Origin: Phycisphaerales bacterium
GTDB lineage: Bacteria; Planctomycetota; Phycisphaerae; Phycisphaerales; SM1A02
Direction: 5' to 3'
DNA length: 64,000 bases
NCBI GenBank assembly: GCA_009691805.1
Contig: SIAK01000007.1
Span: forward strand, 1-64,000
The stretch's first letter is position 1, and each line of letters opens with the position of its first letter. The translations under genes were made by a program, and so were the position numbers. Shown here piece by piece: positions 23,439 to 33,973 of the stretch. The notes beneath the pieces were generated by a model. The model saw nothing but the letters and a program-made list of their open reading frames with translations, made no database searches and had not been told where the DNA came from.

Positions 23439-23471
23439 GGGAAATCTCAGTAACGCTTTCGAAGCAAAGAC

Positions 23472-24236
23472 TCAGTCGCTCTTCTTCCAATCAATCACGG
23501 CGGTGTTCAACCAGAGAAACACTGCCATGCCGAGGACGAAGTAGAGCACGTCACGCAGATCCACCACGCCGCGCATGAGCGCATCGAAGTGCGTCAACGC
23601 GCTCGTCGAAGCAAGGGATTCAATCACGCCACTCGGCGCAAACGCGCGCACAACATCGAGCGCTGCGGGATAGCCGAGCAGCAAGATGATGAATGACACC
23701 GCAACGCTCAACACAAACGCGATGACTTGATTTTTCGTCCACGCGCTAATGAGCGCGCCGATGGACAGCATGAATCCCGCAAGCAAGATCGTCGCGAGAT
23801 AGCCCGTGCAGAGCGCGCCATGATCAGGATCACCCAGCCACGCGAGCGTGAACCAAAATGGAATCGTCAACAAGATCGCGACCACGGCAAATGCCCACGC
23901 TGCGAAAAACTTCCCGAGCACCAGGTCGCTCAACGCAAACGGCAGCGTGACGAGTAACTCAATCGTGCCCGTGCGGCGCTCTTCCGCCCACAATCGCATT
24001 GAAATCGCGGGAAGAATCAAGAGAAACAGCCAAGGCACAAACTGAAAGAACGGTCGAAGGTCCGCTTGTCCGCGTTCGTAGAGCGAACCAATGTTGAACG
24101 TGAAAAGCCCTGCGAGAAACAGGAAGATCACGAGGAAGACAGCAGCGAGCGGTGTCGCGAAGTACGAGCGGAACTCTCTACGGAAAACGATGTAGACGCG
24201 ACCGCATCGACCGAGCGTGGGTGACTGAACACTCAT
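23472..24236 (-). CDS. GldF-like ABC transporter permease
   Basis: VFRREFRSYFATPLAAVFLVIFLFLAG; six hydrophobic segments. Confidence 0.87.
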   Translation of the reverse strand: MSVQSPTLGRCGRVYIVFRREFRSYFATPLAAVFLVIFLFLAGLFTFNIGSLYERGQADLRPFFQFVPWLFLLILPAISMRLWAEERRTGTIELLVTLPFALSDLVLGKFFAAWAFAVVAILLTIPFWFTLAWLGDPDHGALCTGYLATILLAGFMLSIGALISAWTKNQVIAFVLSVAVSFIILLLGYPAALDVVRAFAPSGVIESLASTSALTHFDALMRGVVDLRDVLYFVLGMAVFLWLNTAVIDWKKSD

Positions 24237-25057
24237 CGCTTGCCTCCCATGCCGCTCTTGCCACCGCGCGCGTTCGAGGTAATGCCCTCACCTGTTGTCA
24301 TCATGCGAAACACATGATCCATGCGGTGTTTCGTCACATGCGCGGGCGCCTTCGATTCCATCTCCGACGGCGTGCCGTCAAACACAACGCTGCCTTGATT
24401 GATGACAATCGCGCGCGTGCACACCGCTTCAACTTCTTCAAGAATGTGCGTGGAAAGCACAACCGCACGATCGCGACCAAGTTCCGTAATCAGCGCGCGC
24501 ACTTCATGCTTCTGGTTGGGATCAAGTCCATCGGTTGGCTCATCGAGAATCAGAATGCGCGGATCATGCATGAGTGCTTGCGCAAGCCCCGTGCGGCGCT
24601 TGTAGCCCTTCGAAAGCGTTTCGAAACTCTTGCGACGCATGCCTTGCAGATGCACGCGATCAATGACGCTCTCGACGCGATCGCGCGCTTCTTTTCCCAC
24701 GTAACCGCGCGCAGCGGCAACGAACGCGAGAAACTCTTCGACGGTCATTTCGGGATATGCAGGCGCGCCCTCGGGCAGATAGCCAAACGTGCGCTTCGCT
24801 TCGATGGGATGCGTCAGAAGATTGATGCCGCAGAGCGAGATCGCGCCGGCAGTCGGCTCAAGGTATCCCGTGATCATGCGCATCGAGGTGCTCTTGCCAG
24901 CACCGTTAGGACCGAGGAATCCAAGGACTTCGCCCGCGCGCACGCGAAGATCGATTCCTCGCACCGCATACGTTGTTCCGAATCGCTTCTCAAGTCCTGT
25001 GGCGATGAGCAACTCTTCAGACGCCGTGGATGAAGTGTGTACTGTAACTTTCGCCAT
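24233..25057 (-). CDS. ABC transporter ATP-binding protein (GldA-like)
   Basis: GPNGAGKSTSMRMITGYLEPTAG, LSKGYKRRTGLAQALMHDPRILILDEPTDGLDP. Confidence 0.93.
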   Translation of the reverse strand: MAKVTVHTSSTASEELLIATGLEKRFGTTYAVRGIDLRVRAGEVLGFLGPNGAGKSTSMRMITGYLEPTAGAISLCGINLLTHPIEAKRTFGYLPEGAPAYPEMTVEEFLAFVAAARGYVGKEARDRVESVIDRVHLQGMRRKSFETLSKGYKRRTGLAQALMHDPRILILDEPTDGLDPNQKHEVRALITELGRDRAVVLSTHILEEVEAVCTRAIVINQGSVVFDGTPSEMESKAPAHVTKHRMDHVFRMMTTGEGITSNARGGKSGMGGKR

Positions 25058-25098
25058 CAGTAGAAATCTTTCTCGACGAACAACGCGCGCGCGAGAAT

Positions 25099-26403
25099 CT
25101 AGCGTGAAACAGAACGCGTTGCCCGCACACCCACCAGCAATCCCACGATTCCAACCGCGATCAGAATACACAAGGGCAACACTTGCTCCGCGAAAGGAGT
25201 GTCGCGCCAGAATGGTCCTTCAATCGCGGAAACCGCCCAGCGAAATGGGCTCGCCATGCTGACCGTCTTGAAAAACGGCGGCATGAGAAACAATGGAATC
25301 GTGCCTCCCCCGATCATCGCCAGCATGAGAAGCGCGCCGCGACCCGCGCCTTGCGCTTGCGCTTCCGTTCGACACGCACCAGCGATCAACATGGAAAGGC
25401 CGCTGAACGCGAACGCGGTGGCGAGGAACGCCACAAGCAGCAGCAGCGGCTGTTGCACACTTGAGCCGAACGCAATGACTGCGAGCGCAAGCAAAACGAC
25501 TTGCACGAGAAACGCCGTCACGAAACAAGCGAGGCCTTTGCCCGCGAGCAATTGACCGCGCGTGATCGGCGCGAGTCGGAGTCGATCGAGCGTCCCGCGC
25601 ATCCGTTCGCTCACGAGTGATGTTGCGAACGCCATTACGCAACCTGCGAGGCCCCACACGATGCCCTGCGGAAAGCTGATATCGAACGCATCGCGCGGGC
25701 CACCCTCGCGCGACGCGAGCTCTTCAATCTTGATCGCAACAGGTGACCAAGGCGCTTCGGCGCTTTCACTCTCGCTCGAATTCGTTTCGCCTTCCTTCAC
25801 ATTGCCTTGCGCAATGGAACTTGAAAATGACTCGCCCGCAGTAATCAGTGCGCTCGCTGCAAGTTTCTGTCCTGGCGAAAGATTCGACGCGCTCGCGAGG
25901 GATTGACGCGCGCCCTTCGCAAGTTGCGCCATCGACTCTGTGTTCGCGAAGACCTTAGAGAGTTGTCGGAACGCGAGCTCGTTCAATTTCCCTTGAATGA
26001 GTCCAACTTCTGCGCGCCGCGATGGATCGACGATCGCTTCAATCGGAATCCCGCCGCCGCCGAAGAGACCCGTGATGCCATCCTGCATCGATGCGGGAAG
26101 CACGATCGCGGCTGTGACTTTGCCCGCGCGCACAAGATCCTCCGCGAGTTCTCGCCGCTCAACTTGCGTGACTTCAAACGACGTGTCCGCGAGCAAATCT
26201 TTCGTGATGCCTTGTGCGAGCGTCGAATCACTTTCAACAACGAGCGCGACATCGATCTTGCTTCCGCCATCTGGTCCACCTCCAAAGATGAATCCGAAGA
26301 ACGTCGCGAGTATCATTGGGAAAAAGAAGGTGAAGAACACCTCGCCCTTATCCCGGAACATAAGGCGCAAATCTTTGGTGGCGATGGCGAGGATGGCGTT
26401 CAT
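25099..26403 (-). CDS. ABC-2 type permease
   Basis: MNAILAIATKDLRLMFRDKGEVFFTFFFPMILATFFGFIFGG; C-terminal ABC-2 membrane block. Confidence 0.88.
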   Translation of the reverse strand: MNAILAIATKDLRLMFRDKGEVFFTFFFPMILATFFGFIFGGGPDGGSKIDVALVVESDSTLAQGITKDLLADTSFEVTQVERRELAEDLVRAGKVTAAIVLPASMQDGITGLFGGGGIPIEAIVDPSRRAEVGLIQGKLNELAFRQLSKVFANTESMAQLAKGARQSLASASNLSPGQKLAASALITAGESFSSSIAQGNVKEGETNSSESESAEAPWSPVAIKIEELASREGGPRDAFDISFPQGIVWGLAGCVMAFATSLVSERMRGTLDRLRLAPITRGQLLAGKGLACFVTAFLVQVVLLALAVIAFGSSVQQPLLLLVAFLATAFAFSGLSMLIAGACRTEAQAQGAGRGALLMLAMIGGGTIPLFLMPPFFKTVSMASPFRWAVSAIEGPFWRDTPFAEQVLPLCILIAVGIVGLLVGVRATRSVSR

Positions 26404-27239
26404 TCGCGCAGGCTCCGACCGGTGAGTTTGAGGAAGACCGCTTCAAGATCAGGTTGCTCGACGCGAATTCCCGTCACGCCACCACTCGAAAGTTGGCGCG
26501 CCACTTCGCCTGCAGGATCGACGGTCACAACGCGCAACTCCGCGTCGCCGCGAATCACAACGACGACGCTCGATCCTCCGTGCCGCGCGATGAGTTCATT
26601 CGGCGTACCTACATCGAGTAAGCGTCCGTGATCGACAATCGCCACGCGATGACAGATGCGCGCGGCTTCTTCCATGTAGTGCGTTGTGTAGACAATCGTC
26701 TTGCCTTGCGCTGCGAGTGTGCGCACGAGTTCGAGAATACGATTACGACTCTGCGGATCGACGCCCGCAGTTGGTTCATCAAGCAGCAGCAACTGCGGAT
26801 CATGCACGAGTGCAGCCGCGAGATTCAAGCGACGCTTCATGCCGCCCGAGAACGTCGAGACGCGACTCTTCGCGCGCGCGTCGAGTTCGACCAACTGCAA
26901 GAGAGAGTCCACACGCGCTGCGGCATTCGCCACGCCGTAGAGTGATGCGAAGAACAGAAGATTTTCGCGTGCGGTGAGTTCGCCGTACAGCGTGATTTCC
27001 TGCGGCGCGAGACCGAGATGCCGCCGCACGGATGCTTGTGAAGGTGAGCCGAGCGAAAGAAGATCCACCACACCGCTCGTCGGAGCGACAAGTCCTGTGG
27101 CGATCGCGATCGTCGTGGACTTCCCTGCGCCGTTGGGACCGAGCAATCCGAAAATCTCGCCAGCGCGCACTTCTAACGACAGCGCATCGACCGCGGTGAT
27201 CGAACCATAGGTCTTGCAAATGTCGCGAAGCGTGAGCAC
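26400..27239 (-). CDS. ABC transporter ATP-binding protein
   Basis: GPNGAGKSTTIAIATGLVAPTSG, FSGGMKRRLNLAAALVHDPQLLLLDEPTAGVDPQ. Confidence 0.95.
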   Translation of the reverse strand: MLTLRDICKTYGSITAVDALSLEVRAGEIFGLLGPNGAGKSTTIAIATGLVAPTSGVVDLLSLGSPSQASVRRHLGLAPQEITLYGELTARENLLFFASLYGVANAAARVDSLLQLVELDARAKSRVSTFSGGMKRRLNLAAALVHDPQLLLLDEPTAGVDPQSRNRILELVRTLAAQGKTIVYTTHYMEEAARICHRVAIVDHGRLLDVGTPNELIARHGGSSVVVVIRGDAELRVVTVDPAGEVARQLSSGGVTGIRVEQPDLEAVFLKLTGRSLRE

Positions 27240-27285
27240 GGACGCGGCAGCGTACCTCAGCCGCTATCCGATATTCTCGCATTCC

Positions 27286-29970
27286 ATGCATCGCTTCACA
27301 ATCTGTCTGCTCCTTGTTCTCTGCGCAACACGCAGTACGCCTGCGCAAGATGCCGTCGGCAAGATCGGCGCGAACTGTTACTACACGCCCGCGAATCAGA
27401 GGCTTTCGCCGACTGGCACGCAGGTTGAACTTCCGGGCATGCGACCGCAAGTGCTCGCGCTCAGTCCGGATGGAACGCGAATCATCACCGCGGGCAAGAC
27501 GCATGAACTTGTTGTGCTCAATCCGAGTACGGGCGCGATTCTCCAACGCGTTCCACTTCCCTCTGAAAAGGAACGATCCGCAACGCCCGAAGCATCCTCT
27601 CCGCGATTTATAAGCCCGGACAAAGAGGGGCAGGTGAGTTTCACGGGACTTGTTTTTTCGCCGGATGGCACACGAGTTTATCTTTCGAATGTCAACGGCA
27701 GCATCAAGGTTTTCGAAGTAGATGCGCAGCGCGGTGTTGTAGGCAAGCATTCGATTCCGCTCCCGAACGCTTCCGCGCCGCGCCGCAAGGAAGAGATCCC
27801 TTCTGGTCTCGCAGTTTCACCAGACGGCGCGCGACTTTACGTGTGCGGCAATCTTTCCAACACGCTCTTGGAAATCGCAACGGACGATGGGCGAGTGTTG
27901 CGAACTTGGGATGTGGGCGTTGCGCCGTTTGATGTCGTGCTGGTTGGAACCACCGCCTATGTCAGCAACTGGGGTGGACGTCGGCCATCGTCGACCGACC
28001 TCGCGGGACCTGCGGGGCGCGGCACACTTGTGCGCGTCGATGCAGTGCGCCACATCGCGAATGAAGGCTCTGTCAGCGTGATCGATCTTGCTGCATCCAC
28101 TGCGCCGATTGAAATTCTGACAGGCCTGCACGCAAGTGCGATGGCTGTTTCGCCCGACAAGCGATGGCTTGTCATTGCGAATGCTGCGTCTGACACACTA
28201 AGCGCGATCGACACGCACTCGAACAAAATCGTCGAAAGCATTTGGACGCGGCAGAGTCCCGCGGATCTCTTTGGCGCGCAGCCCACAGCACTCGCGTTTG
28301 ATTCGACAGGCGAGACGCTCTTCGTCTGCAACGGTGGACAGAACGCGGTCGCTGTGGTGGACTTCGATCCCGGCGAATCGAAGTTGCGCGGACTCATTCC
28401 TGTCGGTTGGTTCCCTGGCGCAATCGTCGTGACCACAGATGGTGTTCGTGAATCGCTGTGGGTCGCGAACATCAAGGGGATCGGTTCCACCAAACACTTC
28501 AACGAAGGCGAAAAAGTCGAACTGCAATCGCGTCAATACTTCGGCACACTTTCGTTTTTCCCCGTGCCTCGCGCGGAAGACTTGCCCGCGATGTCGCAAC
28601 TCGCGCTCGACAACATGCGGTACGGATTGCTTGCGGAAGCGAAGTTACCCGCGCGAGAAAACCAGCCTGCGCGCGCCGTCCCTGAACGTGTGGGCGAACC
28701 GAGCCTCTTTCAACATGTCATCTACATCATCAAAGAGAATCGCACCTACGACCAGGTGTTCGGCGACATCGACGCAGGCAACGGCGATGCGTCGCTCTGT
28801 GTGTTTGGCGAACAAGTCACGCCGAATCTGCACAAGATGGTGAACGACTTCGTCTTGCTCGACAATACGTATTGCTCGGGCATCCTCAGCGCCGACGGAC
28901 ATCAGTGGGCAGACGCGGGCGTCGTCACGGAATATCTCGAGCGTTCATTCGCGGGATTTCCGCGCAGCTATCCCGATGGCATGGAACTCGATGGAGCAGA
29001 CGCGTTGGCGTATTCGCCTGCTGGTTTCATTTGGGACACCGCGCTCGCGCATGGAAAGACCCTGCGCGTGTTCGGTGAATTCGCGATCACGAGTAAGCGT
29101 TGGACGGATCCCAATCGCAAGGACAAAGTGACCGGGCGCGATTGTTGGGCGGACTTCACGAATGGCGCGAACGCGATCACGGTGGAAAGTGTTCCAACGA
29201 TCGAATCGCTGCGCCCGTATCTCAACTCGAAAGCGCCCGGCTGGGATGCGGACATTCCTGATGTCTGGCGCGCGAAAGAATTCATCCACTCGCTGCGTGA
29301 GTTTGAACAGCAAGGCGTGATGCCGAATTTCATCGTGATCTGCCTCCCCAACGATCACACAAGCGGCACTTCCCCGGGATTGCCAACGCCCGCCGCGCAA
29401 GTCGCGGACAACGATCTCGCGTTCGGACAGATCGTCGATGCCGTGAGCCATAGTGCGTTCTGGAAAGACACCTGTATCTTCGCGATCGAAGACGATCCGC
29501 AAGCAGGCTGGGACCATGTCAGTGGCTATCGCACGACAGCCTTTGTCGTGAGCCCGTACACGAAGCGCGGCGCGGTTGTGAGCACGCAGTACAACCAAAC
29601 AAGTCTGCTGCGCACGATGGAATTGATGCTCGGCTTGCCGCCGATGAATCAGTTCGATGCGACAGCGACACCGATGCGCGACTGCTTCACCGACATCGCG
29701 GATCTCACGCCGTACTCCGTGGTTCCCAACAATGTGCCGCTTGATCAAATGAATCCTGATCCGAAGGCGATCACTGATGCACTGCTGCGCGAGCATGCGA
29801 TTGCGTCCGCGCAGCTACCGCTGGAGAAACTCGATCAGTGCCCTGAAGATTTACTGAACCGCATTCTCTGGCATGCGATGAAGGGATCCGCAGCACCGTA
29901 TCCCGTGTGGGCAGTGTCCGCAGATCTTGATGATGATGAAGAAGAGGAAGCGAAACCGGCGACGGATTGA
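27286..29970 (+). CDS. exported YVTN-type beta-propeller plus phosphoesterase protein
   Basis: Repeated SPDGTRVYLSN-type blades; C-terminal phosphoesterase IIKENRTYDQVFGDIDAGNGD..HQWADAGVVTEY. Confidence 0.87.
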   Translation: MHRFTICLLLVLCATRSTPAQDAVGKIGANCYYTPANQRLSPTGTQVELPGMRPQVLALSPDGTRIITAGKTHELVVLNPSTGAILQRVPLPSEKERSATPEASSPRFISPDKEGQVSFTGLVFSPDGTRVYLSNVNGSIKVFEVDAQRGVVGKHSIPLPNASAPRRKEEIPSGLAVSPDGARLYVCGNLSNTLLEIATDDGRVLRTWDVGVAPFDVVLVGTTAYVSNWGGRRPSSTDLAGPAGRGTLVRVDAVRHIANEGSVSVIDLAASTAPIEILTGLHASAMAVSPDKRWLVIANAASDTLSAIDTHSNKIVESIWTRQSPADLFGAQPTALAFDSTGETLFVCNGGQNAVAVVDFDPGESKLRGLIPVGWFPGAIVVTTDGVRESLWVANIKGIGSTKHFNEGEKVELQSRQYFGTLSFFPVPRAEDLPAMSQLALDNMRYGLLAEAKLPARENQPARAVPERVGEPSLFQHVIYIIKENRTYDQVFGDIDAGNGDASLCVFGEQVTPNLHKMVNDFVLLDNTYCSGILSADGHQWADAGVVTEYLERSFAGFPRSYPDGMELDGADALAYSPAGFIWDTALAHGKTLRVFGEFAITSKRWTDPNRKDKVTGRDCWADFTNGANAITVESVPTIESLRPYLNSKAPGWDADIPDVWRAKEFIHSLREFEQQGVMPNFIVICLPNDHTSGTSPGLPTPAAQVADNDLAFGQIVDAVSHSAFWKDTCIFAIEDDPQAGWDHVSGYRTTAFVVSPYTKRGAVVSTQYNQTSLLRTMELMLGLPPMNQFDATATPMRDCFTDIADLTPYSVVPNNVPLDQMNPDPKAITDALLREHAIASAQLPLEKLDQCPEDLLNRILWHAMKGSAAPYPVWAVSADLDDDEEEEAKPATD

Positions 29971-29991
29971 GCGCGAACGCGCGCGTTTCGA

Positions 29992-31512
29992 TTAGAGCCA
30001 CTCAAGCAACACGCGCGCAAGTCCGAGGAAGACGAAGAAACTCACGGAGTCTGTGACCATCGTGAGAAAAATCGTCGAGGCAGTCGCGGGGTCTGCACCA
30101 AATCGGCGCACGATCAGCGGCAATGAAGCACCAACAGTGGTGCCGATCGCGAGTGCGATCGTCATCGAGATACTGACGGTCATGCCGAGAGTCAACGCAT
30201 CGGCATTCTCGTGCATGAAATGTTCCATCAGCGCGACGACCATGCCAATCAACACGCCGCACGTCACGCCATTCAAGAGCCCGACCAACGCTTCACGCCT
30301 CACAATCATGAATGCAGCGCCAGGACGAACTTCGTCGAGCACGATGCCGCGCAGTGTCACGGCGAGCGATTGTTGTCCGGCGTTCCCTGATTGATTCGCG
30401 ATAAGCGGCATCAGCGCGGCGAGAATCGCAACCGACGCAATGAGATCATCAAACTGCAGCACCACGCTCGCGGCGATGGAACTTGTGAAGAGATTGAGAA
30501 TAAGCCACGGAAATCGACCGCGCCACTTCTCTCCCACGGTCGAGAAAACTGCTTCTTCGCTACCTGCACCGACCATCTTCTGCGCGTCTTCCGTGCTCTC
30601 TTGACGGATGATGTCGACGACGTCATCGACCGTGATGATGCCGAGCAAACGATCGTTCGCGTCCACGACAGGCAGCACGAGGTAATCGTATTTTTCAAAC
30701 TCGCGCGCGACATCTTCCTTCGCAAGCTCATGCGGCACCGCGTCAACGGGTCGATCACAAATGTCGATCACCTTCTGCGCGGACTCGGCCAGCAGCAATC
30801 GCTTCATCGTGACGCGACCCTGCAGACGACCGCGCCAGTCGACGACGAATACATAGATCCACTCTTCTTCCGTCTCTGCTCGACGAATCGCTTCGACCGC
30901 TTGCGCAACCGTCATCGAGTCGCGCACGGCGAGGTAGTCCGTCGTCATCATGCCGCCCGCCGACTCTTCGTCGAACGAGAGCAATTCGCGCATTTTTACC
31001 GCTTCTACTTTGCCAAGCGTGCCGAGCAACTTGTCGCGATAGTCGTCCGGTAGATTCTGGAGGAGATCCGTCGCGTCATCGGGTGCCATCTCTTCGATGA
31101 GCTTTCCCGCGTAACTCGGATCCTCTTCAATCAAATCTTCAAGCACACCGACCGCGAGCGATGGATGCATGTGCGCGAGCGCTTCGGCGGCGCTCTCGGT
31201 TTCCATCTCCTCGATAATCTCAGCCGCTTGCACGATTCCGAGACCTTCAAGCGTGTCGGCAGCATCGGGCGCTTCCTGCGCTTCCACCGCATCCGCGAAG
31301 ATCGGCACATCGATAGATTTTTCGAGCAGTTCCGCGACGCGCTCGTCTTCCTCCGTGTCCTCTTGAGGATTCTCGACGCGGCTCTCGCCCCCGTGCGTTG
31401 CGTCGACAACATCCTCCGGCATCGAAGAAAACACCGAGAGAATCGGCGGCTCGCCTTCGGGATGTACATCATGATCTCGCGGCACGTCGCGAGTGTACGA
31501 TCGAACTCTCAT
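29992..31512 (-). CDS. mgtE: magnesium transporter MgtE
   Basis: MgtE N domain, CBS pair (GIITVDDVVDII), TM core ALMPLIANQSGNAGQQSLAVTLRGI. Start could be further in, at 31422. Confidence 0.94.
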   Translation of the reverse strand: MRVRSYTRDVPRDHDVHPEGEPPILSVFSSMPEDVVDATHGGESRVENPQEDTEEDERVAELLEKSIDVPIFADAVEAQEAPDAADTLEGLGIVQAAEIIEEMETESAAEALAHMHPSLAVGVLEDLIEEDPSYAGKLIEEMAPDDATDLLQNLPDDYRDKLLGTLGKVEAVKMRELLSFDEESAGGMMTTDYLAVRDSMTVAQAVEAIRRAETEEEWIYVFVVDWRGRLQGRVTMKRLLLAESAQKVIDICDRPVDAVPHELAKEDVAREFEKYDYLVLPVVDANDRLLGIITVDDVVDIIRQESTEDAQKMVGAGSEEAVFSTVGEKWRGRFPWLILNLFTSSIAASVVLQFDDLIASVAILAALMPLIANQSGNAGQQSLAVTLRGIVLDEVRPGAAFMIVRREALVGLLNGVTCGVLIGMVVALMEHFMHENADALTLGMTVSISMTIALAIGTTVGASLPLIVRRFGADPATASTIFLTMVTDSVSFFVFLGLARVLLEWL

Positions 31513-32347
31513 GTCCTCCACTCCGAGTCCCATCGTCATTGAGCGCGCGGATGATCCGAGGCTCGAAGCCTTTCGCGCGGTGCGCGACCGCGACCTGATC
31601 GCGCGAAAGGGAACCGACCTGCGAGGAGGTCGCTTTCTTGCGGAATCACCACTCGTTGTCGATCGCATTCTCGCGCACACAAGTTGCGTGGAGTCGCTGC
31701 TGTGCGATGTAACGCGCGCGGCGCACTACGCACCGATCGCTGGGGAGTTGCCGGTCTTTTCTGCGACGCACGAACTCATGAATGCCATCACGGGCTTCGA
31801 GTTTCATCGCGGCGTCATCGCTTCCTGCCGCCGCCCCGATCCCGTGCTGCTCACGCTCGACCGAGTCATGCCGACCCATCGCGATGCGCTCACGGTCTTG
31901 CTCATAGATGGCATCAACAACATCGACAACATCGGCCAGCTCTACCGTAACGCCGCTGCGTTCGGCGTCGATGTTGTCGTGCTCAGTCCTGATTGCCACG
32001 ATCACCTCTATCGAAAGACCGTGCGCGTTTCGATGGGGTATTCCGCAGCGCTGCCGACTGTTGTGAGTCAAGATTGGGCCGCTGATCTCACGCGATTGCG
32101 CGAAGAGTTCGGCCTCTTTCTTGTCGCTGCGGATGCGGGAGGTGCATCCGTCTCGCTCGAAAGCGTCATGCCGCACCCTCGCGTCGGCATCATCATGGGC
32201 AATGAATTCAACGGCATTTCCGCCGCCTCCCGCGCTGCGGCACACGCGATTGTTCGTATCCGCATGGCAGAAGGTATCGATAGCCTCAATGTCGCAACTG
32301 CGTCAAGCATCTGTCTGCACCGATTGAGCGCGTCTGTACTGCGATGA
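31511..32347 (+). CDS. TrmH/SpoU family RNA 2'-O-methyltransferase
   Basis: NIGQLYRNAAAFGVDVVVLSPDC, VGIIMGNEFNGIS, VRIRMAEGIDSLNVATASSICLHRL (SPOUT knot motifs). Confidence 0.92.
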   Translation: MSSTPSPIVIERADDPRLEAFRAVRDRDLIARKGTDLRGGRFLAESPLVVDRILAHTSCVESLLCDVTRAAHYAPIAGELPVFSATHELMNAITGFEFHRGVIASCRRPDPVLLTLDRVMPTHRDALTVLLIDGINNIDNIGQLYRNAAAFGVDVVVLSPDCHDHLYRKTVRVSMGYSAALPTVVSQDWAADLTRLREEFGLFLVAADAGGASVSLESVMPHPRVGIIMGNEFNGISAASRAAAHAIVRIRMAEGIDSLNVATASSICLHRLSASVLR

Positions 32348-32454
32348 CGCGAATTTTTGATCCGCGAACGAACTTCTTGCGTGCTTCCATCGCATGCCGT
32401 GACGCGGATCATCTATGTTGACCGTCCCTCTTCCATACACCCACACTTGCACGC

Positions 32455-33636
32455 GTGCCCCTCATGCCTGATTCAACAACTTCACACTCGACGAGTCTCG
32501 ACCAGCGGTTCACGCTGCCGTTCGTGCATCGCGTGCGATTCACGCATCATGTTGCGGCGCTCACCAACCCGACGCTCGCAGATGTTTTTCGCGATGACGC
32601 TTCCGCAGCCTCGCGCCGTGCAGTCCTGGTCATCGACATGGGTCTGCATCATGCAAGACCTGCGCTCGCGCAAGAAATTGTCCGCTACGCGCAAGCGCAC
32701 GCCGCGCAGATGCCTGTGCCGAGCGAAGTGCTCGTCGTGCATGGCGGTGAGCGCGCGAAGTGCGGCATGCAGACGGTAGATGAAGTGCTCGCGCTCATTG
32801 AGCGCGCGAAGATCTGTCGCAAATCCACGGTGTTTGTTGCGGGTGGCGGCGCGGTCATCGACGCTGTGGGCTTTGCGGCAGCGGTCGCGCATCGCGGCGT
32901 TCGTCTCGTGCGCATTCCATCCACGACGCTCGCACAGGATGACGGCGCGATGGGAGTGAAGAACGGCATCAACGCCTTCGGCAAGAAGAACTTCACGGGT
33001 TCCTTCGCTGTGCCGTGGGCTGTGGTGTGCGACGCGGAACTTCTTCGCACGCTTCCCGTCGCAGTGTTTCGGGCGGGATTCAGTGAAGCGGTGAAGATCG
33101 CGCTGCTCAAAGATCCGACCTTCTTCGACAACATTGCCGCCCGCGCATCGCGGATCGCGGCGCACGACCTTGATGCTGCACAACCTGTCATCGAGCGATC
33201 CGCTGCGCTCCATCTCGAACACATCGCGCAGGGTGGCGACCCGTTTGAATTGCACGAAGCGCGCCCGCTCGACTTTGGACATTGGGCTGCGCATCGGCTT
33301 GAAGCACTCAGCGCATATGCGGTTTCGCACGGTCACGCGGTCGCGCTTGGACTGCTGATTGATTGTCGCTATTCGATGCTGAAGGGCTGGCTCTCGCCGC
33401 AAGATTTCGAGCGCATTCAGGCGGTGCTCGCGGCGCTTCATCTTCCGCAGTCGCATCCACTACTCGCCGAAGAAGCCGCGATCCTCGAAGGTCTCGAGCA
33501 ATTCCGCGAGCATCTCGGCGGCACGCTCACCGTCACGATGCTCCGTGGCATTGGCGTTGGTCATGAAGTGCACGAGATCGACACGGATCTGATGCGACAA
33601 GCGATCTCGATGACCGCCGCGTGCGCGATCGCGTGA
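32455..33636 (+). CDS. eboD: 3-dehydroquinate synthase-like protein, EboD-type
   Basis: VFVAGGGAVIDAVGFAAAVAHRGVRLVRIPSTTLAQDDGAMGVKNGINAFGKKNFTGSFAVPWAV; first gene of the ebo-like cluster. Confidence 0.87.
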   Translation: MPLMPDSTTSHSTSLDQRFTLPFVHRVRFTHHVAALTNPTLADVFRDDASAASRRAVLVIDMGLHHARPALAQEIVRYAQAHAAQMPVPSEVLVVHGGERAKCGMQTVDEVLALIERAKICRKSTVFVAGGGAVIDAVGFAAAVAHRGVRLVRIPSTTLAQDDGAMGVKNGINAFGKKNFTGSFAVPWAVVCDAELLRTLPVAVFRAGFSEAVKIALLKDPTFFDNIAARASRIAAHDLDAAQPVIERSAALHLEHIAQGGDPFELHEARPLDFGHWAAHRLEALSAYAVSHGHAVALGLLIDCRYSMLKGWLSPQDFERIQAVLAALHLPQSHPLLAEEAAILEGLEQFREHLGGTLTVTMLRGIGVGHEVHEIDTDLMRQAISMTAACAIA

Positions 33637-33667
33637 AAGACGGCGCACAAGGTTAGAATCGAGCACC

Positions 33668-33973
33668 ATGGCTCACGCACCAGTGCTCCTCTCCAAACGC
33701 GCGCTCATCGATCGATCGTATCTTGAACATCGCGCGAAAGTGCTTGATCTTGCCGCATTCATCGATCGTGTAGAACGCGCAAGCGGCGAAGACGGCGATG
33801 ACTTTCGCATGCGCGCACTGCAAGCGTGCTGCGCGCTTCTCCTCGATGGAAAGCCACATCGCGCACAACGCGTGCTCGAGTTACTTTCCGATCAAACGCT
33901 CGACCCCATCGCGAAGGCTGGATCCAAAGGGGCAACCGGCGCAGTGCCGCCCGTCGCAGGCGGAGCACGCTGA
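33668..33973 (+). CDS. small protein in the EboA position of the ebo-like operon
   Basis: 101 aa, helical (RMRALQACCALLLDGKPHRAQRVLELLSDQTLDP); stop overlaps next start (TGATG at 33971-33975). Confidence 0.65.
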   Translation: MAHAPVLLSKRALIDRSYLEHRAKVLDLAAFIDRVERASGEDGDDFRMRALQACCALLLDGKPHRAQRVLELLSDQTLDPIAKAGSKGATGAVPPVAGGAR

